51,559 bases of DNA, taken from NCBI GenBank assembly GCA_035527275.1, contig DATLBA010000024.1, positions 1 through 51,559 of the forward strand, in the 5' to 3' direction. A model generated the notes under the pieces. It was not told where the DNA came from. It saw only the letters and a list, made by a program, of their open reading frames with translations, and made no database searches. Of the stretch, positions 7,220-15,492 are shown piece by piece. Numbering within the stretch: the stretch's first letter is position 1; the number at the start of each line of letters is the position of its first letter. This DNA comes from DATLBA01 sp035527275 (GTDB lineage Bacteria; Planctomycetota; Phycisphaerae; FEN-1346). Position numbers and translations under genes: made by a program.

Positions 7220-9082
7220 CTAACCGCCGGGAACGTCCCGGCGATTGGCGGCCGGGGGCAGGAACCCCTGCTGTCGTCTTTTCCGGGCCTCTGCGAACAC
7301 CCGCAGGGCCTCGGTATCGTCGGTTTTGGTTTCGCGTGCGGCCCGGCTTCGGGCCGCTAAGTCTCTCTCCTCGTCGAGTTCCCGCAGGGCTCGAAGGGCG
7401 TCTTCCAGCATCCGCCCCACCGGCCCGGGACCCGTGTCCGTTTCCTTTCGGCCGGCCTCGATGGCCTCGGCGCGCTCGTACAGGTTGACCGCCAGGCCGG
7501 CCAACTCCGCATCCTCCAGGCCGAGAAGGATGCTCTGCGGGTCCTTGTCGCGTCCGGCTCGGCGGGCCAGCAGCACCTCGTAGAGGCGCCGAAACGGCCC
7601 GTCCTCGGTTCGCTCCGGCCCAAGCGCCTCGGCGGTCTCCGGCGCCCGCGACGGGCGGTACACCAAGGCCGTCAGCAGGTCGCGCTCGGCGGCCCATCGG
7701 CGGCCTCGCGCGGCCGGGGCGGGCAAATCGGACCCTGCCTCCGCGGCGCTGCGCCCGCGTCGGCGGCGGATACGCCTCAGTTCCGCCCAGAGGGCCTCGC
7801 TCGTGATGCCGATGGCGCGGCTGATGCCATCCATCAGTAGGTCGCGCCGCACGCTCGACTCGGTCCCCGCGAAGACAGGCGCCTGAGCGAGCGTCGTCAG
7901 CATCGCGTCGAGGGCCCGGCGTTGGGCAGCGGGGCTGGCTGCCGCGCCAAACTCCTCCTGCACAAGTTTCCACTTGTACTCGATAGCGTCCTTAGCGGCC
8001 GCCACGCGCGAACGGAACGCCTCGGGTCCCTGGTCGCGGCAGATGTCGAAGGGGTCCTTGCCTTCGGGCAGCGCCGCCACACTAACTCGGACGTCCTGGG
8101 CGAGGAAAAGTTCCATGCCCCGGTCGGCCGCACGCCGGCCCGCCTCGTCCGAGTCGAAGACGAGAACGACCTCGTCGGCATATCGCCGCAGGACGCGCAC
8201 ATGGTCGGCCGTCAGGGCGGTTCCCAGCGTGGCGACGACGTTCGTGATGCCCACCTGGTGAGCCATGACGACGTCGGTGTAGCCTTCGACGACGACCACG
8301 CGGCGCGCCTGTTCGATGGTTGGGCGGGCCTGTGGGAGGCCATACAGGTTCTCCGATTTTCGAAAGAGCGCGGTTTCCGGCGAGTTCAGATACTTGGGGC
8401 TCGCGTCGCCCAAGGTCCTGCCGCCGAAACCAATCGGCCGATTTAGGGAGTCGGTGATCGGGAATATGACCCGACCCCGAAACCGGTCGTAATATCCTGA
8501 TGCCTCGTCCCGCGGGACGACGAGTCCGGCGAGTTCGAGGAGGCGGGCGGGGATGTTCTCCCCTTCGGCCGCCTTCAAGAGGCCGTCCCAACCCTCGGGG
8601 GCGAACCCGAGATGGAACGCCTCGATCGTCTCCTTATCAAACCCGCGGTCGGCCAGATAGTTCCAGGCCGGTTTTCCCACCGTCGGGTGCCGCAGGTTGC
8701 CCTCGAAATAGCGTGTGGCCCACTCGAGGGTCTTTCGGGCTCGGGTTCGCGTGGCCGCTGCTTGGTCGCCGCGCCCCCCCGCCCGGCGCTTCAGTTCGAC
8801 GCCGGCCCGTTCGGCGAGGATGCGGACGGCTTCGCCGAAGCCCACGTTCTCGCGGAGCATAACAAAGTTGAAGACGCTGCCGCCGCGGCCGCACCCGAAG
8901 CACTTAAAAATCTGCTTGCCCGGGCTGACGTAGAAGGACGGGGTCTTCTCGGGATGGAACGGACACAGAGCCTTATAGTCCTTGCCGGCGCGTTTGAGCG
9001 GGAAGTAACCTGTGACCACTTCCACGATGTCGTTAGCGCGCGCGACCTGTTCCAGGATGTCGTCCGCGTAGAGTCCCGACAA
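7220..9082 (-). CDS. dnaG: DNA primase
   Basis: DnaG makes RNA primers for replication. The N-terminal zinc ribbon is visible with ligands C40, H43, C61 and C64 (CPFHPEKTPSF, then CFGCGRGGSVF). The catalytic core with a Toprim fold follows, including VVVEGYTDVVMAHQ and VLVFDSDEAGRRAA, the latter holding the metal-binding acidic residues. The C-terminal helicase-interaction region is alanine- and arginine-rich and poorly conserved. Length is 620 residues, normal for the family. The start is TTG at 9082, giving MSGLYADDILEQV; no ATG is available in frame nearby and the ribosome site is weak. It is followed by rpoD 12 bases downstream. Confidence 0.95.
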   Translation of the reverse strand: MSGLYADDILEQVARANDIVEVVTGYFPLKRAGKDYKALCPFHPEKTPSFYVSPGKQIFKCFGCGRGGSVFNFVMLRENVGFGEAVRILAERAGVELKRRAGGRGDQAAATRTRARKTLEWATRYFEGNLRHPTVGKPAWNYLADRGFDKETIEAFHLGFAPEGWDGLLKAAEGENIPARLLELAGLVVPRDEASGYYDRFRGRVIFPITDSLNRPIGFGGRTLGDASPKYLNSPETALFRKSENLYGLPQARPTIEQARRVVVVEGYTDVVMAHQVGITNVVATLGTALTADHVRVLRRYADEVVLVFDSDEAGRRAADRGMELFLAQDVRVSVAALPEGKDPFDICRDQGPEAFRSRVAAAKDAIEYKWKLVQEEFGAAASPAAQRRALDAMLTTLAQAPVFAGTESSVRRDLLMDGISRAIGITSEALWAELRRIRRRRGRSAAEAGSDLPAPAARGRRWAAERDLLTALVYRPSRAPETAEALGPERTEDGPFRRLYEVLLARRAGRDKDPQSILLGLEDAELAGLAVNLYERAEAIEAGRKETDTGPGPVGRMLEDALRALRELDEERDLAARSRAARETKTDDTEALRVFAEARKRRQQGFLPPAANRRDVPGG

Positions 9083-9272
9083 AGCAACGACCCGAACCCC
9101 TCACGCCCTAATTTTGGTCCACCTTGTCAACTTCGGCTTTCGGGCGATCGCACCCCCCCCAACACTGGTCCAAAAACGAGGGTTTGCCCTCGCGACAGCC
9201 TCAAGGTAGCCGAGTTGACAAAGTAGCGTTAACACGTTGTTGGGGAGCCATCCTGCACCTCCCTTCCTCATT

Positions 9273-9300
9273 ACTATACCCCATAATAGGCCAAAGTCAA
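9273..9300 (-). promoter_or_regulatory. Sigma-70 type promoter for dnaG-rpoD
   Basis: On the minus strand, TTGACT (9295-9300) and TATAGT (9273-9278) are separated by 16 bases. This is the only strong promoter seen upstream of dnaG and implies a leader of roughly 180 nt. Within that leader, CTTGTCAACTTCGGC near 9124-9139 and a near-complement near 9210-9226 form an imperfect inverted repeat of unknown role. Confidence 0.6.
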
Positions 9301-9717
9301 GGGGACAGCGAGATTTAACTTGGAGCGCAAGGGGCCAGCCCCGGGGGGGGTTGCGGCGCGCGTAAGGACCGTTATGGCAAGAGGTTACAGAGTTTCCGTC
9401 GGCGCCGCGGCGGAGGGTTTCTGTGGACACGGGGGGGGGCTTGCGGAGCATTGCGAGAGCCGCCGCACGCTCGGAAACGGAGGTGGGGAAAGGGGCGGGG
9501 CCTTGCGAGGCAAACGCGGAATGCGGAGTGAGCAAAGGCAAGGGACCGGGAGTCAGGAACGAGGGCGCAGGGGGCGCCTGATTGCAGATTGCGGAGTGGA
9601 AAAAGGAACGGGATGGGGCTCTTGTTATTCCGTTGCCAAGCAGGCCAGGGTGCGTAAACTGTGAGCGGGTCGCTGGGACATGTGGGGCAAGACGCCTTTG
9701 GGGGCAAGGAGGTCGCC
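9301..9717. other. Gene-free stretch between divergent units
   Basis: No convincing gene. The sequence is purine-rich with several long G runs (around 9343-9350 and 9432-9439) and a 3' part of low complexity. Short open frames here have no coding character and are antisense or shadow frames. Confidence 0.5.
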
Positions 9718-9960
9718 ATGTTCAGAGATCGGACCACTATCTGGATCATTGAGTATGTTTTGGGCGGGATTCTGGTTGTGGTCCCGTGGGTGGTTTTGGC
9801 CCGCCGGCAGCCAGCCGTGGAAACCGAGGCGGGGCTGTGGTCCATCGGGTTTTTTGTTGTTTCATTGGGTGTGATTTTGGTTGCCAGCGCCAGTTCGATG
9901 AGGCGTCGTCTGGCCCTTGCGCGCCGCATCGATTCGGTGGCCGAGCGCCTGGCGAAGTGA
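9718..9960 (+). CDS. Small two-helix membrane protein
   Basis: An 80-residue protein starting at ATG 9718, with a perfect AAGGAGG at 9706-9712 five bases upstream. Two hydrophobic segments are visible (WIIEYVLGGILVVVPWVVLA and LWSIGFFVVSLGVILVASA), followed by a basic helical tail (SMRRRLALARRIDSVAERL). No family is recognised. The strong ribosome site and plausible topology argue for a real gene. It is followed by a promoter for the next gene, so it is probably a separate unit. Confidence 0.6.
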   Translation: MFRDRTTIWIIEYVLGGILVVVPWVVLARRQPAVETEAGLWSIGFFVVSLGVILVASASSMRRRLALARRIDSVAERLAK

Positions 9961-10053
9961 TTTGGCTGGCGGACACCGTTGCCGGATGCGCAACACGGCA
10001 TGAGTGGCGAACGGACGGGATCGTCAGGGGCGGCCTTAAGATTTCTTTTTTCG

Positions 10054-10083
10054 TGGACAGTTTCGACGGGAGCGGACTATAAT
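10054..10083 (+). promoter_or_regulatory. Sigma-70 promoter upstream of the DUF2064 gene
   Basis: TGGACA (10054-10059), an 18-base spacer and a perfect TATAAT (10078-10083) give a good promoter about 100 bases before the ATG at 10191. It probably drives the transferase and the response regulator that follows. Confidence 0.55.
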
Positions 10084-10190
10084 CGTAGAACGAGGCAGCC
10101 AGGTCCGGCTGGATTCGGCGCGAGGTCGCTCTTGGACGCTACGGTGCCGTGGATTCAGAGGGCGCAGCCGTCCGGGCAGAGGTGGAAACG

Positions 10191-10871
10191 ATGTCCACCC
10201 TATTCGGGTTGTTGGTGCGGGAACCGAAAGCGGGGCGGGTCAAGCCCGGCTTGGCGGAGGTTCTCGGCGCGCCGGGGGCGGCGAAGTTGTACCGTAGTTT
10301 CATGATGGATTTGTGCGAGCGGTTCGCGCACCTGTCGGTCCGGACAAGGATTCTCGCCTACGAGCCGCGCGGGGCGCGCAAGAGCGTCGGCCTTTTGGCG
10401 TCGCGACACTGGCGGCTGATGCAGCAGCAGGGCGGGACGCGCGGCCAGGCGCTGGCCGCCCTGTGCGAGCACGCCTTTCGGACGGGGCATCGGCGGCTGG
10501 TGGTGATGCTGACGGACTGTCCGACAGTCCCGGACGCCTTCGTGATTGAGGCGTTCGACCGGCTGCTGATCGACGACGTCGTCCTCGGTCCGACAACCGA
10601 GGGCGGCGTGTATCTGGTGGGATTGAGCCTGGAGCGGCCGGAACTGTTCATCGGGTTCGACTGGAACGGCGACGGCGTGTTCGAGGCGCTGGTGGACCGG
10701 GCTGAAGCGTTCGGCCTGATTCTGGGCCTTGTGCCGCACTGGTATGAGGTGGAGGACGCAAGGGGGCTTGAACGGCTGGCGAGCCACCTGCGGGCGCTGG
10801 TGGTGGCGGGGAGCGAGACGCTGCCGAAACGGACGCAGATGGTGCTTCAGCGCCTGCGGCAAACGGAGTAG
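10191..10871 (+). CDS. DUF2064/TIGR04282 family GT-A type transferase
   Basis: A 226-residue protein of the family often annotated as rSAM/selenodomain-associated transferase 1, with a GT-A nucleotidyl/glycosyltransferase fold. Support: an N-terminal LLVREPKAGRVKPGLAEVLG segment like the family's phosphate-contacting PxPGxVKTRL, the AAKLYRSFMMD helix, RLVVMLTDCPTVPDAFVIEA, and VVLGPTTEGGVYLVGL, where the usual DGGYYL appears as EGGVYL. The biochemical substrate of this family is not established as far as I know. Start chosen at ATG 10191 because upstream residues do not fit the family. A receiver-only response regulator follows about 60 bases downstream. Confidence 0.8.
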   Translation: MSTLFGLLVREPKAGRVKPGLAEVLGAPGAAKLYRSFMMDLCERFAHLSVRTRILAYEPRGARKSVGLLASRHWRLMQQQGGTRGQALAALCEHAFRTGHRRLVVMLTDCPTVPDAFVIEAFDRLLIDDVVLGPTTEGGVYLVGLSLERPELFIGFDWNGDGVFEALVDRAEAFGLILGLVPHWYEVEDARGLERLASHLRALVVAGSETLPKRTQMVLQRLRQTE

Positions 10872-10932
10872 GCGTTCTTATAGTTTTGCGCGGGGTCCTC
10901 CCAGGCCACTGTGCTTTGAGAAGGAGGGTCGG

Positions 10933-11394
10933 ATGGCGGGCGACTTCGAGCAGGAGGTCCGAAACTCGACGGTCCTCATTGCCGACGACAACGAGCAGAA
11001 CGTGGAACTGCTGGAGGCGTATCTGGAGGACCTGGGGTGCCACGTCGTGGCCGCATACGACGGCGCCGAAACGCTGGAGAAAGTCGCCGCAGAGAAACCG
11101 GACCTACTACTTCTTGATATCATGATGCCGAAGGTGTCGGGGTTCGAAATCTGCCGCCAACTCAAAGCGAATCCAGAGACGGCGGCCATCCCTATCTGCA
11201 TGGTGACGGCTCTGACGGAGATGGCGGACATCGAGCGGGCGGTCGAGGCCGGCACCGACGACTTCCTCTCCAAACCGATTAACCGGCTGGAACTGCTGAC
11301 GCGGGTGCGGAGCCTCCTGCGCGTGCGGCATCTTCAGAATGAACTCGAGCGGACGCTGGCGTACCTCGAGGAAGTGGACGGAAGCCGCGAGTAA
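10933..11394 (+). CDS. Receiver-domain response regulator (single domain)
   Basis: A 153-residue protein made of one CheY-like receiver domain and a helical C-terminal tail. Acidic pocket residues D18 and D19, phosphoacceptor D62 (LLLLDIMMPKVSG), T92 and K114 (LSKPI) are all in place, so it should be phosphorylatable. After the domain a RVRSLLRVRHLQNELERTL helix resembles the linker found before output domains, but no output domain follows. ATG at 10933 has AAGGAGG at 10921-10927. No histidine kinase is in the window, so its partner is unknown. It ends in a large palindrome at 11393-11443. Confidence 0.88.
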   Translation: MAGDFEQEVRNSTVLIADDNEQNVELLEAYLEDLGCHVVAAYDGAETLEKVAAEKPDLLLLDIMMPKVSGFEICRQLKANPETAAIPICMVTALTEMADIERAVEAGTDDFLSKPINRLELLTRVRSLLRVRHLQNELERTLAYLEEVDGSRE

Positions 11395-11443
11395 AGAGGC
11401 GTCAGGTGCCTTTTTCGGTGAAAAAGGTGCCTGACACCTCTTT
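11393..11443. repeat. Large palindrome, possible terminator (GTGTCAGGCACC family)
   Basis: Arms 11393-11416 and 11420-11443 pair over 24 bases with three mismatches around a 3-base loop, and include runs of five A or T. It overlaps the stop codon of the response regulator and could end its transcript. A related shorter palindrome with the same core (AAAAAGG ... GTCAGG ... CCTTTTT) lies at 43256-43281, so this looks like a dispersed repeat family. Confidence 0.65.
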
Positions 11444-11452
11444 GGAGCAAGG

Positions 11453-12649
11453 ATGCTCCCAATCCAGGGAAGTAAGGTCCGAGCCTTTATCCAGAGCCGC
11501 CGGGAGCGCCTGCGGCAGTACCTCGTGGATTTGATTCGGGCGCGGACGGGGAATCCGCCCGGCGACGAGCACTTGGCTGCACAAGTCATGACGGCGTGGT
11601 GTGATGCGCACGGCATCGCGCACGAGATGTTCGAGAAGGAGCCGGGGCGGACGAACGTCGTAGCGCGGATCGGCTCGGGCCGGCCGCGCGTTATGGTTCC
11701 GCTGCATTTCGATGTGGTTCCCGCGGGAGATGGGTGGGAGACCGACCCGTTCGAGCCGGTCGAGCGGAACGGCCGCATCATCGGCCGTGGGGCGAAGGAT
11801 AACAAAGGTCCCCTGGCGGCGATGATGCTCGCGGCAGAGTTCCTGAAGCAAAACGAGGCGGGCCTCTCGGGACAACTCATTCTGGTGGGCGCGGCCGACG
11901 AAGAGGCCGGAAGCGCGCTGGGCATGCGGTACTTGACAGTGGAGTGCGGCCTGGAGGCCGAGATGGCGATCGTCCCGGACGCGGGACATTCGATGCGCCT
12001 AATTGACGTCGGCGAGAAGGGCGCACTGTTTCTGAAGGTGATTGCCGAGGGTCGCCAGGCGCACGGTTCGACGCCGGAGCGCGGGGCGAGCGCGCTTTGG
12101 CCAACGATTGACTTCCTCGAGCGCATCCGCGGGTGGCGGCCGGAGGGGCCCGCCTCGGACCTTTTCACGCCGCCCACGCTGAACGTCGGGGCCATCCACG
12201 CGGGCAGTGTGCCGAACATGGTGCCCGGCCGCTGCGAGGCGATGGTGGACATCCGCTACCTGCCGGGGACCGATGATGAGGCGATTCTGTCGCATGTGCG
12301 CGGCGCGCTCGGCGAGGTAGAAGCCAAGACAGAAGGTGTGCGGATGCGGCTGGAGGTCCTTTCGGATCAGCCGCCGACCCAGGTGACGCCCGACCATCCG
12401 ATGGTGGGTGTCCTTCAGGAGCGCACCGAGGAAGTGACGGGTGTGCGGCCGACGCCGTACGGGCAGTCCGGCGCGACGGTCGCGAAGTTCCTGATTCTGC
12501 AAGGCATCCCGGCCGTGGGGTTTATGTGCGGGCCGGACGGCGTCGAGCACACGGCGGGTGAATGGATTGACCTGGAGGAACTGGCCCGGTTTGCCGAGGT
12601 GATGGCGCTCGCCGTGTGGGACCTGGCAGGCGGAGCGCATGGAACCTGA
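11453..12649 (+). CDS. M20 family metallopeptidase
   Basis: A 398-residue zinc-dependent peptidase or deacylase of the M20/ArgE/DapE group. The metal site is visible: H85 and D87 (PLHFDVVPAGDGW), D116 (GRGAKDNKGP), catalytic base E150 and ligand E151 (GAADEEAGSALGM), and the C-terminal histidine in VEHTAGEWI. The dimerisation domain between about residues 195 and 310 includes EGRQAHGSTPERG. Substrate cannot be told from sequence; DapE, ArgE and dipeptidase-type members share these motifs. The ATG at 11453 follows directly on the palindrome, with GGAGCAAGG upstream. Confidence 0.88.
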   Translation: MLPIQGSKVRAFIQSRRERLRQYLVDLIRARTGNPPGDEHLAAQVMTAWCDAHGIAHEMFEKEPGRTNVVARIGSGRPRVMVPLHFDVVPAGDGWETDPFEPVERNGRIIGRGAKDNKGPLAAMMLAAEFLKQNEAGLSGQLILVGAADEEAGSALGMRYLTVECGLEAEMAIVPDAGHSMRLIDVGEKGALFLKVIAEGRQAHGSTPERGASALWPTIDFLERIRGWRPEGPASDLFTPPTLNVGAIHAGSVPNMVPGRCEAMVDIRYLPGTDDEAILSHVRGALGEVEAKTEGVRMRLEVLSDQPPTQVTPDHPMVGVLQERTEEVTGVRPTPYGQSGATVAKFLILQGIPAVGFMCGPDGVEHTAGEWIDLEELARFAEVMALAVWDLAGGAHGT

Positions 12650-12860
12650 CGCACCCGCGGCGGATTCGAGGTGGACATCGACTGGAAGGATGGTAGTCTG
12701 ACTGCGGCCGCCATCCGCTCCCAATTGGGCGGTCCGGGCGCGGATGCCACTTGCTGTGAAACGGGCGGCCAAGGCCGTGAAAGCCAAGGCGCTTGAGGAA
12801 GGGGTCCTGGAGTCCGCGACCAAGGCCGACGGCACGTACGCTCTCTCGCCGCAGCCGTAG
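12650..12860 (+). pseudogene. Remnant resembling the C-terminal end of a GH95-type glycosidase
   Basis: Between the M20 peptidase and the cyclodeaminase gene, one frame from 12659 reads GGFEVDIDWKDGSLTAAAIR, which I recognise as similar to the C-terminal beta-domain of family 95 alpha-L-fucosidases. After about 25 residues the match moves to another frame (GVLESATKADGTYALSPQP) and ends at TAG 12858-12860. With no start and a frame change, this looks like a decayed gene end. The family call rests on memory of the motif only. Confidence 0.4.
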
Positions 12861-12911
12861 TCGGTGTCACCCGGCGGCATAGTTGCCTGTGCGCCGCACG
12901 GAGGAGAAACC

Positions 12912-13544
12912 ATGAGTTACCACAGCAAACCGTTGCTTCGGTATCTGGAGGATGCGGCGGCGGCGAAGGCGACGCCCGGTGGCGGCAGCGTAGCCGCCAT
13001 GGCCGGCGCGCTCGCCTCGACGATGGCTTCCATGGCCGCGGGCTTCACAGCGGGCCGCGAAAAGTTCAAGCACGTCCAAGCGGAAATCGAGGCGGTACTC
13101 GCGCGCCTCGCGGACCTCAGGGGCCGGCTTCTTGACCTCGCGGACAAGGACATAGACGCCTACGAGAAGATCATGGCGGCGTATCGGCTGGCCAAGGAAA
13201 CCAACGAGCAAAAGAAAGCCCGGAGAGCGGCGATTCGCGACGCCACCGAAAACTCGCTCGCCGTCGTCGAGGCCGTCCTCGATGCCTGCCGCGAGATCCT
13301 GGTCGTCACGCGCCGACTGGCCGACATCGCGAATCCGAATCTCATCAGCGACGTGGGTGTGGCGGCGGAACTCGCCCTGGGAGCGGCACACGCTGCGCGG
13401 ATTAACACCGAGGTCAACCTCAGAGGTCTCGGCGACGAGGCGGATGCGGCGGCGGTCCGCGAGCGCGTCGAAGAGGCCCTGGCCGACTCCGAATGCCTCG
13501 CCGACGAAACCCGCGCGACCGTCCTGAATGCCCTGAGAGGATAA
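12912..13544 (+). CDS. Cyclodeaminase/cyclohydrolase family protein (FTCD C-terminal type)
   Basis: A 210-residue helical protein of the formiminotransferase-cyclodeaminase C-terminal family, which acts on folate one-carbon derivatives such as 5-formimino- or 5,10-methenyl-tetrahydrofolate. Family features are LLRYLEDAAAAKATPGGGSV at the N terminus (the PGGGS loop), AGALASTMASMAAGFT and the IANPNLISDVGVAAELAL segment near the middle. It stands alone rather than fused to a formiminotransferase, as in FchA. ATG at 12912 is preceded by GGAGGAGAAACC. No folate or histidine catabolism genes are adjacent, so the pathway is uncertain. Confidence 0.85.
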   Translation: MSYHSKPLLRYLEDAAAAKATPGGGSVAAMAGALASTMASMAAGFTAGREKFKHVQAEIEAVLARLADLRGRLLDLADKDIDAYEKIMAAYRLAKETNEQKKARRAAIRDATENSLAVVEAVLDACREILVVTRRLADIANPNLISDVGVAAELALGAAHAARINTEVNLRGLGDEADAAAVRERVEEALADSECLADETRATVLNALRG

Positions 13545-13638
13545 GCCGCAGGGAAGTTCTGGTGCCGGTCCCGATGTGCATCGGGATTGGACCGAAGCGC
13601 GACGACCGGGGAACGCGCGCAACACATCAGGTGGCGGT

Positions 13639-14184
13639 ATGGTTCTGGAGCCGGAATACAAGATTGAAGCGTCGTCTCGACGCTGCCGGGCGTGCGGGCG
13701 CGCCTTTCAGGTGGGCGACGAGTTCTATTCGGCCGTCGTCGAAACGGAGCAGGAGAACCGGTTCACGCGCGAAGACTATTGCCCCGACTGCTGGGCGCCC
13801 GAGCAGGAATCGTTCTTCAGTTTCTGGCGGACCCGCGTGCCGCAGCCCGAGGAGAAGCGCCGCGGGCCGCGCCTCGTGGACCTGGAGCGGCTGATGGAGA
13901 TGTTCGAGCGGCTCGGCGACGCGGAGGACGAATCGGCCCGGCGATTTCGATACGTTCTGGCGCTGGTGTTGATGCGAAAGCGGCGGCTGCGGCTGGTTTC
14001 GTCGCGACGGCTTGGCCAAGGGCGCGGCGAGGAATTGACGCTGCGCGAGGTCGGCGGGGATCGGCAGCACGTCGTCACCAGCCCCGGCCTTTCGGAAGCG
14101 GAGATCGAATCGGTGGCCGACCGCCTCCGCGAAATCCTCGACATGCCCGAAAAGTGGGACCAAGCGCATGAGGATGAGGCCTAG
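13639..14184 (+). CDS. Hypothetical zinc-ribbon protein
   Basis: A 181-residue protein with four cysteines arranged as two CxxC knuckles (C16/C19 in CRACG and C48/C51 in CPDC) in the first 55 residues, consistent with a structural zinc site. The rest is charged and helical, with LERLMEMFERLGDAEDESAR and VLALVLMRKRRLRLV. I do not recognise a named family. It overlaps the next gene, a lipoprotein, by 17 bases, implying translational coupling. ATG 13639 is chosen; an upstream GTG at 13576 would add a low-complexity extension with no support. Confidence 0.7.
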   Translation: MVLEPEYKIEASSRRCRACGRAFQVGDEFYSAVVETEQENRFTREDYCPDCWAPEQESFFSFWRTRVPQPEEKRRGPRLVDLERLMEMFERLGDAEDESARRFRYVLALVLMRKRRLRLVSSRRLGQGRGEELTLREVGGDRQHVVTSPGLSEAEIESVADRLREILDMPEKWDQAHEDEA

Positions 14185-15058
14185 CCTCAGGACGGCGGGC
14201 GGCGCGCCCTCGCGCTTGTTGCGCGGGTATGCGGCGTTTCTACTGGGTGCCGTGGGCGTGGTGTGTTTAATCTTGGCCGGATGCGGCCCCGTGCGCGAGC
14301 CGGCGCTCGAGCCGGCGCCTGGGAGGTCGGCCCGGGAGATTCTCGCGGCCCACAACGCGCGGGCCGACGCCATCGAGCACGTCTGGGCCCGGGCCCACCT
14401 CACGCTGAACATTCCGCGTCCCGACGAGTCCGGCAAGCGAGACCAATTCGACCTTGACGGCCACCTGTTCCTCGACAAGCCGCATAACCTGTTCCTCCAC
14501 GGCCAGGTGTTGGGGCAGGACCAGTTCACGCTCGGGATGAACGCCGAACGCTTCTGGCTCTGGGTCAAGCCGCAAGTCAACACCGTCTGGACAGGAAAGC
14601 GCGGCGGCGCGGGCGAAGAGCGGCTCATCCTGTCGCCTGCAATTCTCACAGCGGCGCTCGGCGTCTATGAAATCTCGCCATCGGCGGGCCTCCGCCGGCG
14701 CATCGATTCGTATGGCTCGCACGCCGTGCTAAATGAGTGCCAGCAAAACGGCGGGGCGCCGGTGCGGCGGATCTGGTTTGACCGCTCGGCGCGGCCGGCG
14801 CGGATTGACCTGTTCGACCCGACGGGTCGGCAGATTTTGATGGCCGAACTCTTGAAGTATAAGCGCGTCGGCGAAACGGACGTTTGCGTCGCCTATCGGA
14901 TGAGGGTTTACGGCGACGAGGAGGAAGTGGACCTCGTGCTGCGCCTCGACGGCGTGCGCCTCGACAAGAAACCGAACCCGCGCATCTTTGAGTATCGCCT
15001 CCCGCCCGGCGCGGCGGAGAAGGACCTCGACCGGCTGGACAAAACCGTTTCCCCTTGA
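14168..15058 (+). CDS. LolA/LolB-like outer-membrane lipoprotein
   Basis: A 296-residue predicted lipoprotein. A hydrophobic signal ends in LILAGC with the lipidated cysteine near residue 39. The mature part (for example RAHLTLNIPRP, FDLDGHLFLDKPHNLFLHGQ, FWLWVKPQ) has the alternating pattern of the LolA/LolB half-barrel that carries lipoproteins or lipids across the periplasm. This fold assignment is by pattern and is moderately sure. It overlaps the zinc-ribbon gene. The DNA after its stop begins the 300-bp repeat that also precedes intact kdsB. Confidence 0.7.
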   Translation: MRMRPSLRTAGGAPSRLLRGYAAFLLGAVGVVCLILAGCGPVREPALEPAPGRSAREILAAHNARADAIEHVWARAHLTLNIPRPDESGKRDQFDLDGHLFLDKPHNLFLHGQVLGQDQFTLGMNAERFWLWVKPQVNTVWTGKRGGAGEERLILSPAILTAALGVYEISPSAGLRRRIDSYGSHAVLNECQQNGGAPVRRIWFDRSARPARIDLFDPTGRQILMAELLKYKRVGETDVCVAYRMRVYGDEEEVDLVLRLDGVRLDKKPNPRIFEYRLPPGAAEKDLDRLDKTVSP

Positions 15059-15147
15059 CATCGCCGCCTCTGGCGACGAGGCTTCCGGTGGGCGGAATGT
15101 GTTCCTTCCCGCTCGTTCCCAAGCCATCGCCTGGAGCCGGCGCGCGC

Positions 15148-15492
15148 ATGAGCGTTTTGTGTGTGACACCCGCCCGATACGAGTCCAAGCGATTCTCCGG
15201 GAAACCTCTCGCCCGCCAGACCGGCAAGCCGCTGATTCAACACGCCTATGAGGCGGCGTCGCGCGCGAGGCGCGTGGACGCGGTCGTCGTGGCGACCGAC
15301 GACGAACGGATCCGCAAGGCCGTCGAGGCGTTTGGCGGACGGGCCGTGATGATCCGGCCGGGGGCTTCTTGTTGGGAACATTTTGTTGTAGCGCCTAGGG
15401 TTCGCGGTTACGGTGCGCCCCCGTCGCAGCGACCCAGGAGAAAGGAAACGCGATGCCCAAGCCGTGGATGGATCCGAAGCATTTTATCGTGA
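15148..15492 (+). pseudogene. Truncated duplicate of kdsB (N-terminal part only)
   Basis: From ATG 15148 the protein matches the first 70 residues of the intact kdsB at 17675 almost exactly (PARYESKRFSGKPLARQTGK, then VATDDERIRKAVEAFGG). It diverges after AVMIRPG and runs on in unrelated sequence to 15492. DNA identity starts near 15054, including the upstream leader, and ends near 15356, matching about 17579-17881. The nucleotide-binding motif is kept but two thirds of the enzyme is missing, so it should be inactive. The frame overlaps the start of the next gene by 40 bases. Confidence 0.85.
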
